Part shown: positions 44,211 to 55,500 of the stretch, one piece after another
Numbering within the stretch: the first letter of the stretch is position 1
How the letters are laid out: the number at the start of each line of letters is the position of its first letter
Origin: Garcia nutans
Lineage: Eukaryota > Streptophyta > Magnoliopsida > Malpighiales > Euphorbiaceae
Assembly (NCBI GenBank): GCA_947685225.1
Contig: CANTUV010000053.1
Span: 9,657,501 to 9,721,500 of the forward strand
Length of the DNA: 64,000 nt
Reading direction: 5' to 3'
Made by a program: the position numbers and the translations under genes
The notes under the pieces: generated by a model
What the model saw: only the letters and a program-made list of their open reading frames with translations
The model's database searches: none
Told to the model about the DNA's origin: nothing

Positions 44211-44384
44211 GTAACAGTCTTGCCGGGTTGAGGATCTCTTCAAATTGAGTTGAATTGAGGTCCAAGAGACTGGGTTTGTTACACCATGAGAATTGTGAAT
44301 ATGAAATATATGATTGGTAACAGTCTTGCCGGGTTGAGGATCTCCTCATGATGAGTTGATGGTCCAAGAGACTGGGTCTGTTAC
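44211..44384 (+). repeat. Tandem GTAACAG units, solo LTR
   Basis: Units at 44211-44282 and 44317-44384. The first ends in TTTGTTAC (one terminal mismatch), the second in TCTGTTAC. Confidence 0.83.
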
Positions 44385-44992
44385 ACTATCCATGGATAGA
44401 AATATTGATATATGATGCCTACGGGCTTGATGATTATGATTATAGACCAAAGCAGTAACTCTGAACTCTGAATAACATAGTGGTGTCTGTTGGGCCCGAG
44501 TCTGTCTTTGTTGTCAATGTGATATACAAATGTTGAAAGAAATGGATAATGAAATCTTTGGTATACTTCATTGGACATGTGGTTGATGATATGTAATATG
44601 TGTGTTGAAATATTGATTATGAGCACTAATGGTGAATTGTGAATAAAGAAATGTTATGATTGGTATGATGTATAATGTGTGTATTAGCATTGATTGTGAA
44701 TTCAATTGATGAATTGTGGTTGATGACAATGATTGTATTAATTGGAAATGTGACTTATGGTTAGTATGATGTATAATGTGTGTATTGAGATGTTGATTGT
44801 GAATATTAGTGATGGGTTGGAATTGGTAGAAATGTTATGTATATATGGGTATAAGATATGAAATTAGTTGAAAGATATGAAAGGTGCAAATGAAAAGGGA
44901 TAAACTTAATAAGAACTAAAAGTATATGGAATTGATGTATCCTTATATGTTAGTGTTTCCATGATATATGTTTGTATTTTATATTTGTACTA

Positions 44993-45029
44993 CTAAGCTT
45001 TCGAGCTTAGCGCGGATGTATTATCGCGC
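44993..45029 (+). other. Conserved double hairpin, solo LTR
   Basis: CTAAGCT-TTCG-AGCTTAG has a 7-bp stem in which the seventh pair is T-A, where element 2 has C-G. GCGCG-(10 nt)-CGCGC and AGGT follow. Confidence 0.8.
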
Positions 45030-45337
45030 AGGTAGCTTGGTGGAAGATATGAAGTCTTTTGGTATGCCACGAGAAGAGTAAGATTTTGTCGAGACCAACT
45101 AGAGGGTAATGCATACATGTATCCACTTTAAGTATGTTATATTATATGTATAAGTGAAGTTTTGATAAAGACAATGATTTCGTAAGTGTTCTTTATATTG
45201 ACCTATTATAGTTTGAATTTTGTTACATGTTTTTTTTTAAAAGTAAAAAGGAAAAGTGGCATCCTTATACTTTATATACTTAATGTATGTATACTAGGTA
45301 TATGTATAGTACTTATATAGGGTATCAGGGTGTTACA

Positions 45338-45342
45338 GTAGT
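45338..45342. other. Right target-site duplication of the solo LTR (GTAGT)
   Basis: GTAGT follows TGTTACA and leads into ACTGAGATGGG, the rest of 5S copy 50. Confidence 0.94.
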
Positions 45343-45386
45343 ACTGAGATGGGTGACCTCTTGGGAAGTCCTTGAGTTGCACCCCT
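45343..45386 (+). pseudogene. 5S rRNA copy 50, 3' part
   Basis: Gene positions 77-120, with C107T and T109A. A terminator and a type B spacer follow. Confidence 0.93.
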
Positions 45387-45688
45387 ATCATTTTTTTTTC
45401 GAAAATATTTTTTTATAACCACGATCATTTGCAGTGTGGGGCCGGCGGACTAATAAATCATTTGTTAGCCTTTTAGAGCAACGCGAGTAATATCGCCGAT
45501 ATGGCGTCGCTTAGCTCATTTGCCCGAATCAGTATTTTTCTGCAGCAGATTTGAGAGCGGTGGTGCTTGGGCGAGCTTAGGATGGCGTCGTAGGAAGACG
45601 GACGAATGAGAAAGAGAATAGGCAAGGGCCATTCTCAGCGAAGCAGTGAGAGGGAGAGAATAAATTAAATTTTCTGGCAGCGCGTTAC

Positions 45689-45808
45689 GGGTGCGATCAT
45701 ACCAGCACTAACGCACCGGATCCCATCAGAACTCCGAAGTTAAACGTGCTTGGGCGAGAGTAGTACTGAGATGGGTGACCTCTTCGGAAGTCCTTGTGTT
45801 GCACCCCT
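45689..45808 (+). rRNA. 5S rRNA gene copy 51
   Basis: Variants: G97C, C107T only. Type B spacer. Confidence 0.89.
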
Positions 45809-46111
45809 ATCATTTTTTTTTCGAAAATATTTTTTTTATAACCACAATCATTTGCAGTGTGGGGCCGGCGGACTAATAAATCATTTGTTAGCCTTTTAGA
45901 GCAACGTGAGTAATATCGCTGATATGGCGTCGCTTAGCTCGTTTGCCCGTATCAGTATTTTTCTGCAGCAGATTTGAGAGCGGTGGTGCTTGGGCGAGCT
46001 TAGGATGGCGTCGTCGGAAGACGGACGAATGAGAAAGAGAATAGGCAAGCGCCATTCTCAACGAAGCAGTGAGAGGGAGAGAATAAATTAAATTTTCTGG
46101 CAGTGCATTAC

Positions 46112-46231
46112 GGGTGCGATCATACCAGCACTAACGCACCGGATCTCATAAAAACTCCAAAGTTAAACATGCTTGGGCGAGAGTAGTACTGAGATGGGTG
46201 ACCTCTTGGGAAGTCCTCGTGTTGCACCCCT
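46112..46231 (+). rRNA. 5S rRNA gene copy 52
   Basis: Variants: C35T, C39A, G41A, G48A, G58A. Type C spacer. Confidence 0.85.
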
Positions 46232-46537
46232 ATCATTTTTCTTTTTTCAAAAATATTTTTTTATCAACCACAATCATTTGCATTTTGGGGCCGGCGGACT
46301 AATAAATCATTTGTTAGCCTTTTAGAGCAACGCGAGTAATATCGCCGATATGGCGTCGCTTAGCTCATTTGCCCGAATCAGTATCTTTCTGCAGTAGATT
46401 TGAGAGCGTTGGTGCGTGGGCGAGCTTAGGATGACATCGTAGGAAGAGGGACGAATGAGAAAGAGAATAGGCAAGGGCCATTCTCAACGAAGCAGTGAGA
46501 GGGAGAGAATAAATTAAATTTTCTGGCAGCGCATTAC

Positions 46538-46657
46538 GGTTGCGATCATACCAGCACTAACGCACCGGATCCCATAAGAACTCCGAAGTTAAACATGCTT
46601 GGGCGAGAGTAGTACTGAGATGGGTGACCTCTTGGGAAGTCCTTGTGTTGCACCCCT
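46538..46657 (+). rRNA. 5S rRNA gene copy 53
   Basis: Variants: G3T, C39A, G58A, C107T. Type B spacer. Confidence 0.86.
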
Positions 46658-46961
46658 ATCATTTTTTTTTCGAAAATATTTTTTTTATCAACCACGATCA
46701 TTTGCAGTGTGGGGCCGGCGGACTAATAAATCATTTGTTGGCCTTTTAGAGCAACGCGAGTAATATCGCCGATATGGCGTCGCTTAGCTCGTTTGCCCGA
46801 ATCAGTATTTTTCTGCAGCAGATTTGAGAGCGGTGGTGCTTGGGCGAGCTTAGGATGGCGTCGTAGGAAGACGGACGAATGAGAAAGAGAATAGGCAAGG
46901 GCCATTCTCAGCGAAGCAGTGAGAGGGAGAGAATAAATTAAATTTTCTGGCAGCGCGTTAC

Positions 46962-47081
46962 GGGTGCGATCATACCAGCACTAACGCACCGGATCCAATC
47001 AGAACTCCGAAGTTAAATGTGCTTGGGCGAGAGTAGTACTGAGATGGGTGACCTCTTGGGAAGTCCTCGTGTTGCACCCCT
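46962..47081 (+). rRNA. 5S rRNA gene copy 54
   Basis: Variants: C36A, C57T. The downstream sequence is CCCCTTTTGTTTTC instead of CCCCTATCATTTTT, which still offers a T4 terminator. Type C spacer. Confidence 0.87.
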
Positions 47082-47387
47082 TTTGTTTTCTTTTTTCAAA
47101 AATATTTTTTTTATCAACCACGATCATTTGCATTTTGGGGCCGACGGACTAATAAATCATTTGTTAGCCTTTTAGAGCAACGCGAGTAATATCGCCGATA
47201 TGGCGTCGCTTAGCTCATTTGCCCGAATCAGTATCTTTCTGCAGTAGATTTGAGAGCGTTGGTGCGTGGGCGAGCTTAGGATGGCATCGTAGGAAGAGGG
47301 ATGAATGAGAAAGAGAATAGGCAAGGGCCATTCTCAGCGAAGCAGTGAGAGGGAGAGAATAAATTAAATTTTCTGGCAGCGCGTTAC

Positions 47388-47507
47388 GTGTGCGATCATA
47401 CCAGTACTAACGCACCGGATCCCATCAGAACTCCGAAGTTAAACGTGCTTGGGCGAGAGTAGTACTGAGATGGGTGACCTCTTGGGAAGTCCTTGTGTTG
47501 CACCCCT
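47388..47507 (+). rRNA. 5S rRNA gene copy 55
   Basis: Variants: G2T, C18T, C107T. Type B spacer. Confidence 0.87.
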
Positions 47508-47809
47508 ATCATTTTTTTTTCGAAAATATTTTTTTATAACCACGATCATTTGCAGTGTGGGCCCGGCGGACTAATAAATCATTTGTTATCCTTTTAGAGC
47601 AACGCGAATAATATCGCCGATATGGCGTCGCTTAGCTCGTTTGTCCGAATCAGTATTTTTCTGCAGCAGATTTGAGAGCGGTGGTGCTTGGGCGAGCTTA
47701 AGATGGCGTCGTAGGAAGACGGACGAATGAGAAAGAGAATAGGCAAGCGCCATTCTCAGCGAAGCAGTGAGAGGGAGAGAATAAATTAAATTTTCTGGCA
47801 ATGCATTAC

Positions 47810-47929
47810 GGGTGCGATCATACCAGCACTAACGCACCGGATCCCATCAGAACTCCGAAGTTAAACATGCTTGGGCGAGAGTAGTACTGAGATGGGTGAC
47901 TTCTTGGGAAGTCCTCGTGTTGCACCCCT
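47810..47929 (+). rRNA. 5S rRNA gene copy 56
   Basis: Variants: G58A, C92T. Type C spacer. Confidence 0.88.
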
Positions 47930-48235
47930 ATCATTTTTCTTTTTTCAAAAATATTTTTTTATCAACCACGATCATTTGCATTTTGGGGCCGACGGACTAA
48001 TAAATCATTTGTTAGCCTTTTAGAGCAATGCGAGTAATATCGAAGATATGGCGTCGCATAGCTCATTTGCCCGAATCAGTATCTTTCTGCAGCAGATTTG
48101 AGAGCGTTGGTGCGTGGGCGAGCTTAGGATGGCATCGTAGGAAGAGGGACGAATGAGAAAGAGAATAGGCAAGCGCCATTCCCAGCGAAGCAGTGAGAGG
48201 GAGAGAATAAATTAAATTTTCTGGCAGCGCATGAC

Positions 48236-48355
48236 GGGTGCGATCATACCAGCAATAACGCACCGGATCCCATCAGAAATCCGAAGTTAAACGTGCTTGG
48301 GCGAGAGTAGTACTGAGATGTGTGACCTCTTGGGAAGTCCTCGTGTTGCACCCCT
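48236..48355 (+). rRNA. 5S rRNA gene copy 57
   Basis: Variants: C20A, C44A, G86T. First of the G86T group. Type C spacer. Confidence 0.87.
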
Positions 48356-48662
48356 ATCATTTTTCTTTTTTCAAAAATAATTTTTTTATCAACCACGATC
48401 ATTTGTAGTTTGGGGCCGGCGGACTAATAAATCATTTGTTAGCCTTTTAGAGCAACGAGAGTAATATCGAAGATATGGCGTCGCTTAGCTCATTTGCCAA
48501 AATCAGTATCTTTCTGCAGTAGATTTGAGAGCGTTGGTGCGTGGGCGAGCTTAGGATGGCATCGTAGGAAGAGGGACGAATGAGAAAGAGAATAGGCAAG
48601 CGCCATTCTCAGCGAAGCAGTGAGAGGGAGAGAATAAATTAAATTTTCTGGCAGCGCATTAC

Positions 48663-48782
48663 GGGTGCGATCATACCAGCACTAACGCACCGGATCCCAT
48701 CAGAACTCCGAAGTTAAACGTGCTTGGGCGAGAGTAGTACTGAGATGTGTGACCTCTTGGGAAGTCCTCGTGTTACACCCCT
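48663..48782 (+). rRNA. 5S rRNA gene copy 58
   Basis: Variants: G86T, G113A. Type C spacer. Confidence 0.88.
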
Positions 48783-49088
48783 ATCATTTTTCTTTTTTCA
48801 AAAATAATTTTTTTATCAACAACGATCATTTGCAGTTTGGGGCCGGCGGACTAATAAATCATTTGTTAGCCTTTTAGAACAAAGCGAGTAATATCGAAGA
48901 TATGGCGTCGCTTAGCTCATTTGCCCGAATCAATATCTTTCTGCAGCAGATTTGAGAGCGTTGTTGCGTGGCGAGCTTAGGATGGCATCGTAGGAAGAGG
49001 GACGAATGAGAAAGAGAATAGGCAAGCGCCATTCTCAGCGAAGCAGTGAGAGGGTGAGAATAAATTAAATTTTCTGGCAGCGCATTAC

Positions 49089-49208
49089 GGGTGCGATCAT
49101 ACAAGCACTAACGCACCGGATCCCATCAGAACTCCGAAGTTAAACGTGCTTGGGCGAGAGTAGTACTGAGATGTGTGACCTCTTGGGAAGTCCTTGTGTT
49201 GCACCCCT
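49089..49208 (+). rRNA. 5S rRNA gene copy 59
   Basis: Variants: C15A, G86T, C107T. Type A spacer. Confidence 0.87.
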
Positions 49209-49516
49209 AACATTTTTCTTTTTTCAAAAATATTTTTTTTTATCAACCACGATCCTTCGCAGTTTGGGGCCGGCGGACTAATAAATCATTTGTTGGCCTT
49301 TTAGAGCAACGCGAGTAATATCGCCGATATGGCGTCGCTTGGCTCGTTTGCCCGAATCAGTCTCTTTCTGCAGTAGATTTGAGAGTGTTGGTGCGTGGGC
49401 GAGCTTAGGATGGCATCGTAGGAAGAGGGACGAATGGGAAAGAGAATAGGCAAGGGCCATTCTCAGCGAAGCAGTGAGAGGGAGAGAATAAATTAAATTT
49501 TCTGGCAGCGCATTGC

Positions 49517-49636
49517 GGGTGCGATCATACCAGAACTAACGCACCGGATCCCATCAGAACTCCTAAGTTAAACATGCCTAGGCGAGAGTAGTACTGAGAT
49601 GGGTGACCTCTTGGGAAGTCCTTGTGTTGCACCCCT
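49517..49636 (+). rRNA. 5S rRNA gene copy 60
   Basis: Variants: C18A, G48T, G58A, T62C, G64A, C107T. The inverted spacer segment starts within ten bases of its end, so its terminator context is abnormal (ATCATTATTAG rather than a T run). Confidence 0.84.
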
Positions 49637-49640
49637 ATCA

Positions 49641-49767
49641 TTATTAGTCCGCCGGCCCCACACTGCAAATGATCGTGGTTGATAAAAAAACCCCTATCAT
49701 TTTTTTTTCGAAAATATTTTTTTTATCAACCACGATCATTTGCAGTGTGGGGCCGGCGGACTAATAA
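49641..49767. repeat. Perfect 50-bp inverted repeat in a 5S spacer
   Basis: 49641-49690 is the exact reverse complement of 49718-49767, with a 27-nt spacer. The right arm is normal 5S spacer in place. The left arm is an inverted extra copy. The spacer starts CCCCTATCAT, repeating the gene end at 49632-49641. This is the pattern left by replication switching template and returning. Confidence 0.95.
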
Positions 49768-49999
49768 ATCATTTGTTGGCCTTTTAGAGCAACGCGAGTA
49801 ATATCGCCGATATGGCGTCGCTTAGCTCATTTGCCCGAATCAGTATCTTTCTGCAGCAGATTTGAGAGCGGTGGTGCTTGGGCGAGCTTAGGATGGCGTC
49901 GTAGTAAGACGTACGAATGAGAAAGAGAATAGGCAAGCGCCATTCTCAGCGAAGCAGTGAGAGGGAGAGAATAAATTAAATTTTCTGGCAGCGCATGAC

Positions 50000-50119
50000 C
50001 GGTACGATCATACCAGCACTAACGCATCGGATCCCATCAGAACTCCGAAGTTAAACGTGCTTGGGCGAGAGTAGTACTAAGATGGGTGACCTGTTGGGAA
50101 GTCCTCGTGTTGCTCCCCT
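50000..50119 (+). rRNA. 5S rRNA gene copy 61
   Basis: Variants: G1C, G5A, C28T, G80A, C94G, A115T. Type A spacer. Confidence 0.85.
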
Positions 50120-50426
50120 ATCATTTTTCTTTTTTCGAAAATATTTTTTTTATCAACCACGATCCTTCGCAGTTTGGGGCCGGCGGACTAATAAATCATT
50201 TGTTGGCCTTTTAGAGCAACGCGAGTAATATCACCGATATGGCGTCGCTTGGCTCGTTTGCCCGAATCAGTCTCTCTCTGCAGCAGATTTGAGAGTGTTG
50301 GTGCGTGGGGGAGCTTAGGATGGCATCGTAGGAAGAGGGACGAATGAGAAAGAGAATAAGCAAGGGCCATTCTCAGCAAAGCAGTGAGAGGGAGAGAATA
50401 AATTAAATTTTCTGGCAGCGCATTAC

Positions 50427-50546
50427 GGGTGCGATCATACCAGCACTAATGCACCGGATCCCATCAGAACTCCGAAGCTAAACGTGCTTGGGCGAGAGTA
50501 GTACTGAGATGTGTGACCTCTTGGGAAGTCCTCGTGTTGCACCCCT
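50427..50546 (+). rRNA. 5S rRNA gene copy 62
   Basis: Variants: C24T (the usual angiosperm base), T52C, G86T. Type C spacer. Confidence 0.87.
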
Positions 50547-50852
50547 ATCATTTTTCTTTTTTCAAAAATAAATTTTTTATCATCCACGATCATTTGCAGT
50601 TTGGGGCCGGCGGACTAATAAATCATTTGTTAGCCTTTTAGAGCAACGTGAGTAATATCGAAGATATGGCGTCGCTTAGCTCTTTTGCCCGAATCAGTAT
50701 CTTTCTGCAGCAGATTTGAGAGCGTTGGTGTGTGGGCGAGCTTAGGATGGCATCGTAGGAAGAGGACGAATGAGAAAGAGAATAGGCAAGCGCCATTCTC
50801 AGCGTAGCAGTGAGAGGGAGAGAATAAATTAAATTTTCTGGCAGCGCATGAC

Positions 50853-50972
50853 GGGTGGGATCATACCAGCAGTAACGCACCGGATCCCATCAGAAATCCA
50901 AAGTGAAACGTGCTTGGGCGAGAGTAGTATTGAGATGTGTGACCTCTTGGGGAGTCCTCGTGTTGCACCCCT
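50853..50972 (+). rRNA. 5S rRNA gene copy 63
   Basis: Variants: C6G, C20G, C44A, G48A, T53G, C78T, G86T, A100G. Type C spacer. Confidence 0.84.
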
Positions 50973-51279
50973 ATCATTTTTCTTTTTTCAAAAATAATTT
51001 TTTTATCAACCACGATCATTTGCAGTTTGGGGCCGGCGGACTAATAAATCATTTGTTAGCCTTTTAGAGCAACGTGAGTAATATCGAAGATATGGCGTCG
51101 CTTAACTCATTTGCCCGAATCAGTATCTTTCTGCAACAGATTTGAGAGCGTTGGTACGTGGGCGAGCTTAGGATGGCATCGTAGGAAGAGGGACGAATGA
51201 GAAAGAGAATAGGCAAGCGCCATTCTCAGCGAAGCAGTGAGAGGGAGAGAATAAATTAAATTTTCTGGCAGCGCATGAC

Positions 51280-51399
51280 GGGTTTGATCATACCAGCACT
51301 AACGCACCGGATCCCATCAGAAATCCGAAGTTAAACGTGCTTGGGCGAGAGTAGTACTGAGATGTGTGACCTCTTAGGAAGTCCTCGTGTTGCACCCCT
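51280..51399 (+). rRNA. 5S rRNA gene copy 64
   Basis: Variants: G5T, C6T, C44A, G86T, G97A. Type C spacer. Confidence 0.85.
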
Positions 51400-51706
51400 A
51401 TCATTTTTCTTTTTTCAAAAATAAATTTTTTATCAACCACGATCATTTGCAGTTTGGGGCCGGCGGACTAATAAATCATTTGTTAGCCTTTTAGAGCAAC
51501 GCGAGTAATATCGAAGATATGGCGTCGCTTAGCTCATTTGCCCGAATCAGTATCTTTCTGCAGCAGATATGAGAGCGTTGTTGCGTGGGTGAGCTTAGGA
51601 TGGCATCGTAGGAAGAGGGACGAATGAGAAAGAGAATAGGCAAGGGCCCTTCTCACCGAAGCAGTGAGAGGGAGTGAATAAATGAAATTTTCTGGCAGCG
51701 CATTAC

Positions 51707-51826
51707 GGGTGCGATCATACCAGCACTAACGCACCGGATCCCATCAGAACTCCAAAGCTAAACGTGCTTGGGCGAGAGTAGTACTGAGATGTGTGACCTC
51801 TTGGGAAGTCCTCGTGTTGCACCCCT
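51707..51826 (+). rRNA. 5S rRNA gene copy 65
   Basis: Variants: G48A, T52C, G86T. Type C spacer. Confidence 0.87.
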
Positions 51827-52133
51827 ATCATTTTTCTTTTTTCAAAAATAAATTTTTTATCAACCACGATCATTTGCAGTTTGGGGCCGGCGGACTAATA
51901 AATCATTTGTTAGCCTTTTAGAGCAACGCGAGTAATATCGAAGATATGGCGTCGCTTAGCTCATTTGCCCGAATCAGTATCTTTCTGCAGCAGATTTGAG
52001 AGCATTGTTGCGTGGGCGAGCTTAGGATGGCATCGTAGGAAGAGGGACGAATGAGAAAGAGAATAGGCAAGGGCCCTTCTCAGCGAAGCAGTGAGAGGGA
52101 GAGAATAAATTAAATTTTCTGGCAGCGCATGAC

Positions 52134-52189
52134 GGGTGCGATCATACCAGCACTAACGCACCGGATCCCATAAGAACTCCGAAGTTAAA
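52134..52189 (+). pseudogene. 5S rRNA copy 66, truncated by element 4
   Basis: Only positions 1-56 remain (to GAAGTTAAA), with C39A. LTR sequence TTAAATATCTTC of element 4 follows. The junction shares TTAAAT-like bases, and no target duplication is present. Confidence 0.92.
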
Positions 52190-52455
52190 TTAAATATCTT
52201 CTTCCACTTAACCATTACCTTGACTCTTCATTTGACCACTTTATATGTTAATTATATCATCATATAAACAACATATACATTTGTCTCTAAACCCTAAATT
52301 TCTTCTCCAAAACACATATACATATACTTTCTCTTCCCATTTCTTTTCTCTTACAATTTAACACATATATTCAATCCAATATATAACAACAACAACACTA
52401 ACAACAACATCAACAACATAATCGAAACTTCTAGGGCATATATGAGGATATTACA
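52190..52455 (-). repeat. Element 4 3' LTR remnant
   Basis: About 266 bp equal to the first part of the LTR on the coding strand (starting TGTAATATCC at 52455). It is close to element 2's LTR at 4612-4876 and to the first 233 bp of the solo LTR. Confidence 0.9.
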
Positions 52456-52456
52456 A

Positions 52457-52468
52457 TTCTCCCCCTCT
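52457..52468 (-). other. Polypurine tract of element 4
   Basis: On the coding strand AGAGGGGGAGAA precedes the LTR start. Confidence 0.83.
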
Positions 52469-52476
52469 AAAAAGAA

Positions 52477-52494
52477 AATTTCGTCCTCGAAATT
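52477..52494 (-). other. Short hairpin AATTTCG-AGGA-CGAAATT, element 4
   Basis: Same sequence and place as in elements 1 and 2. Confidence 0.75.
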
Positions 52495-52526
52495 ACCTGA
52501 TATCAATTCTGAAACAACTGAGGATA

Positions 52527-55500
52527 CTACTCTCGCATGGTTTGTTCACTCTCCCAAGTCGCTTCTTCTTTACCATGATTCTTCCATAGAACTTTCACCA
52601 ATGGCACACTCTTGTTCCTCAACTCTTTCACTTCTCGTGCCAAGATAGCAACTGGTTCCTCTTCAAATGTCAAATCTGAGCTCACTTCAATAGATTCAAA
52701 AGGTAACACATGAGATGGATCCGACCTGTACCTCCTCAACATAGAAACATGAAACACATTATGAATACGATCCAACTCAGGTGGCAAAGCAAGCCGATAC
52801 GCAACTTGTCCAACTCTTTCCAACACTTCATACGGTCCGATGAAACGAGGACTTAATTTCCCTTTCCGACCGAACCTCAATATTTTCTTCCAAGGAGACA
52901 CTTTCAGAAATACCTTATCTCCAATATCAAACTCTATGTCTCTCCTTTTTAGATCTGCATAAGACTTCTGTCGGTCTGAAGCTGCTTTCAACCTGCCTCG
53001 TATCACTTTTACTTTCTCTTCAGTTTCTTGAATCAAATCAGGACCAATCAACTTATTATCTCCAAGCTCATTCCAACAAAGAGGTGTCCTACACCGTCTG
53101 CCATACAATGCTTCAAACGGTGCCATACCAATGCTAGATTGGTGACTGTTGTTGTAAGCAAACTCCACAAGAGGTAAAAACCTATCCCAACTTCCAGAGA
53201 AATCGATGACACAGCTTCTCAACATATCTTCAAGAATCTGTATCACCCTCTCTGACTGTCCATCTGTCTGTGGATGAAAAGCAGTACTGAAGTGTAATCG
53301 AGAACCCAAAGCACTATGAAAACTCTTCCAAAATCTTGAAGTAAACCGGGGATCTCGATCAGACACTAAAGAAGTTGGAACACCATGCAGTTTCACAATC
53401 TCATGGATATACAGCTCAGCCAACCTCTCCAAAGAATAATCCATCCGCACCGGAAGGAAATGAGCTATCTTAGTCAATCTATCCACAATCACCCATATGG
53501 CATCATGTTTCCTTTGTGTCAATGGCAATCCAGACACAAAGTCCATTGTCACTCTCTCCCACTTCCATTCTGGCACTGACAACAGTTGAAGCAACCCAGT
53601 TGGAACTTGATGCTCTGCTTTAACCTTCTGACAGGTGAGACATTTCGATACAAACTCAGCAATGTCTCTCTTCAACCCAATCCACCAATAATGCTGTCTC
53701 AAATCATGATACATCTTCGTATTACCCGGATGCATAGCAAACATTGACTGATGAGCTTCTTCCAAAATGACTCTTTTCAATTCAGCATCATCGGGTACAC
53801 ACAATCGGTTTTTAAACCATAGACTCCCATCACTCCTCACAATAAAATCTCTACCCTTTTCACTCTGACAATCTGAAATAATCTTCTGAATCTTCTTATC
53901 AGCCAACTGAGCTTCTTTGATCTGTTCTAACAAAACCGGCTTCAATTGCAACTGTGCCAATAATGCACCATTAACACAAGGTACAAAACTAGCATGCAAT
54001 GCTCTCAACTCAACAAGCAACAAGAGCGAGTAAACTGTTAAACCAGCTAAAGACTTCCGACTCAAGGCATCAGCAACAACATTTGCTTTACCTGGATGAT
54101 AGTCAATCAAGCAGTCGTAGTCTTTAATCAATTCTAACCATCTCCTCTGACTAAGATTGAGTTCTTTCTGGACACCCAAATACTTCAAACTCTTGTGATC
54201 AGTGTAGATGAAACATTTCTCCCCAAACAGATAATGGCGCCAAATCTTCAATGCAAAAACAATGGCAGCTAATTCCAAATCATGGGTTGGATAATTAAGC
54301 TCATGCGGTTTCAACTGTCGAGATGCATAAGCTATAACTTTCCCTTCCTGCATCAATACACACCCTAAACCTCTATGCGAAGCATCACTGTAGATCACAT
54401 ATGGTTTGCCTTCAACAGGTATAGTAAGAACAGGCGCTTGAGTTAACATTTCTCTCAACTGATCAAAGCTTGCCTGACACTGATCTGTCCACAAAAACCT
54501 CACTCCCTTACGAAGCAATCTGGTGAGTGGAGTAGCTATCAAAGAAAACCCTTTCACAAACCGCCGGTAATAGCCTGCCAAACCCAGAAAACTTCTAATC
54601 TCTGTCACAGACTTGGGTGGACTCCAATTTAAAATGGCTTCAACTTTGCTCGGATCAACTCTGATACCTTCTGCAGAAACAATATGTCCGAGAAAAGCTA
54701 CTTGATCCAACCAGAACTCACACTTCGACAATTTGGCAAATAATTGATTCTCTCTCAAAATCTGCAACACAATCCGCAGATGCATATCATGTTCTTCTTC
54801 ATTCCGCGAGTACACTAGAATGTCATCGATGAAGACCACTACAAACTGATCTAAATATGGCCTAAACACCCTATTCATCAAATCCATAAAAGCTGCAGGT
54901 GCATTCGTCAGACCAAAAGGCATAACTAAAAATTCATAATGCCCATACCTGGTCCGAAAAGCAGTCTTAGGAACATCTTCAGCTCTGACTCTCAGCTGAT
55001 GGTACCCTGATCTCAAATCAATTTTAGAAAACACAGCTGCACCCTTCAATTGATCAAAGAGATCATCGATTCTAGGCAAAGGATATTTATTTTTAATGGT
55101 CACCTTGTTCAATTGCCTATAATCGATACACAACCTCATAGTACCATCTTTCTTCTTCACAAATAGCACAGGAGCTCCCCAAGGAGAAACACTGGGGCGA
55201 ATAAATCCTTTGCCCAACAACTCCTGTAATTGCACTTTCAATTCTCTCAATTCTGCTGGTGCCATTCTATAAGGAGTAATAGAAATAGGAGTGGTACTAG
55301 GCAACAATTCAATACCGAACTCCACCTCTCTCTCAGGAGGCAATCCTGGCAACTCCTCTGGAAACACATCCGGGAACTCAGCAACTGTGGCAATGCTATC
55401 AATAGGGGAACCCTTCACTCTAGTATCCACCACATGCGCAAGATAGGCTTCACACCCCTTTCTAATCAACCTCCTGGCTGCAACAGCTGAAACAAATAAG

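Larger units (their letters stand above)
41896..45337 (+). mobile_element. Element 3: solo LTR inserted in a 5S gene
   Basis: This is 3442 bp from TGTAATATCC to GGTGTTACA between GTAGT duplications, with no interior. It is the usual product of recombination between two LTRs. It has the same internal modules as elements 1, 2 and 4: a region with GCTGCCAGGATGCAGGGCAA near 43180, a CTTAACAC hairpin, GTAACAG units and the double hairpin. Its first 233 bp resemble the 5' end of element 4's LTR, and a second related LTR start follows at 42129. The short - strand frame near 43029 is a mirror of sequence shared with the element 1 and 2 LTRs, not a gene. Confidence 0.92.
45343..52189 (+). repeat. 5S rDNA tandem array, block 2 (rest of copy 50, copies 51-65, truncated copy 66)
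   Basis: Same unit as block 1. B and C spacers alternate in the left part. From about 48236 most units have C spacers with CGAAGATATGG and genes carrying G86T (GATGTGTGACC), a local homogenised subfamily. The array stops inside copy 66 at the junction with element 4. Confidence 0.95.

Noticed and set aside
42129..45337. A separate LTR starting at 42129 nested in the solo LTR
   Set aside because: No second LTR end followed by a GAGTC duplication was found, so a duplicated or chimeric start is the simpler reading.
22100..52189. CRISPR-like or satellite repeat of unknown function
   Set aside because: The repeat unit contains a recognisable 120-nt 5S gene with plant promoter and terminator features, so it is 5S rDNA.
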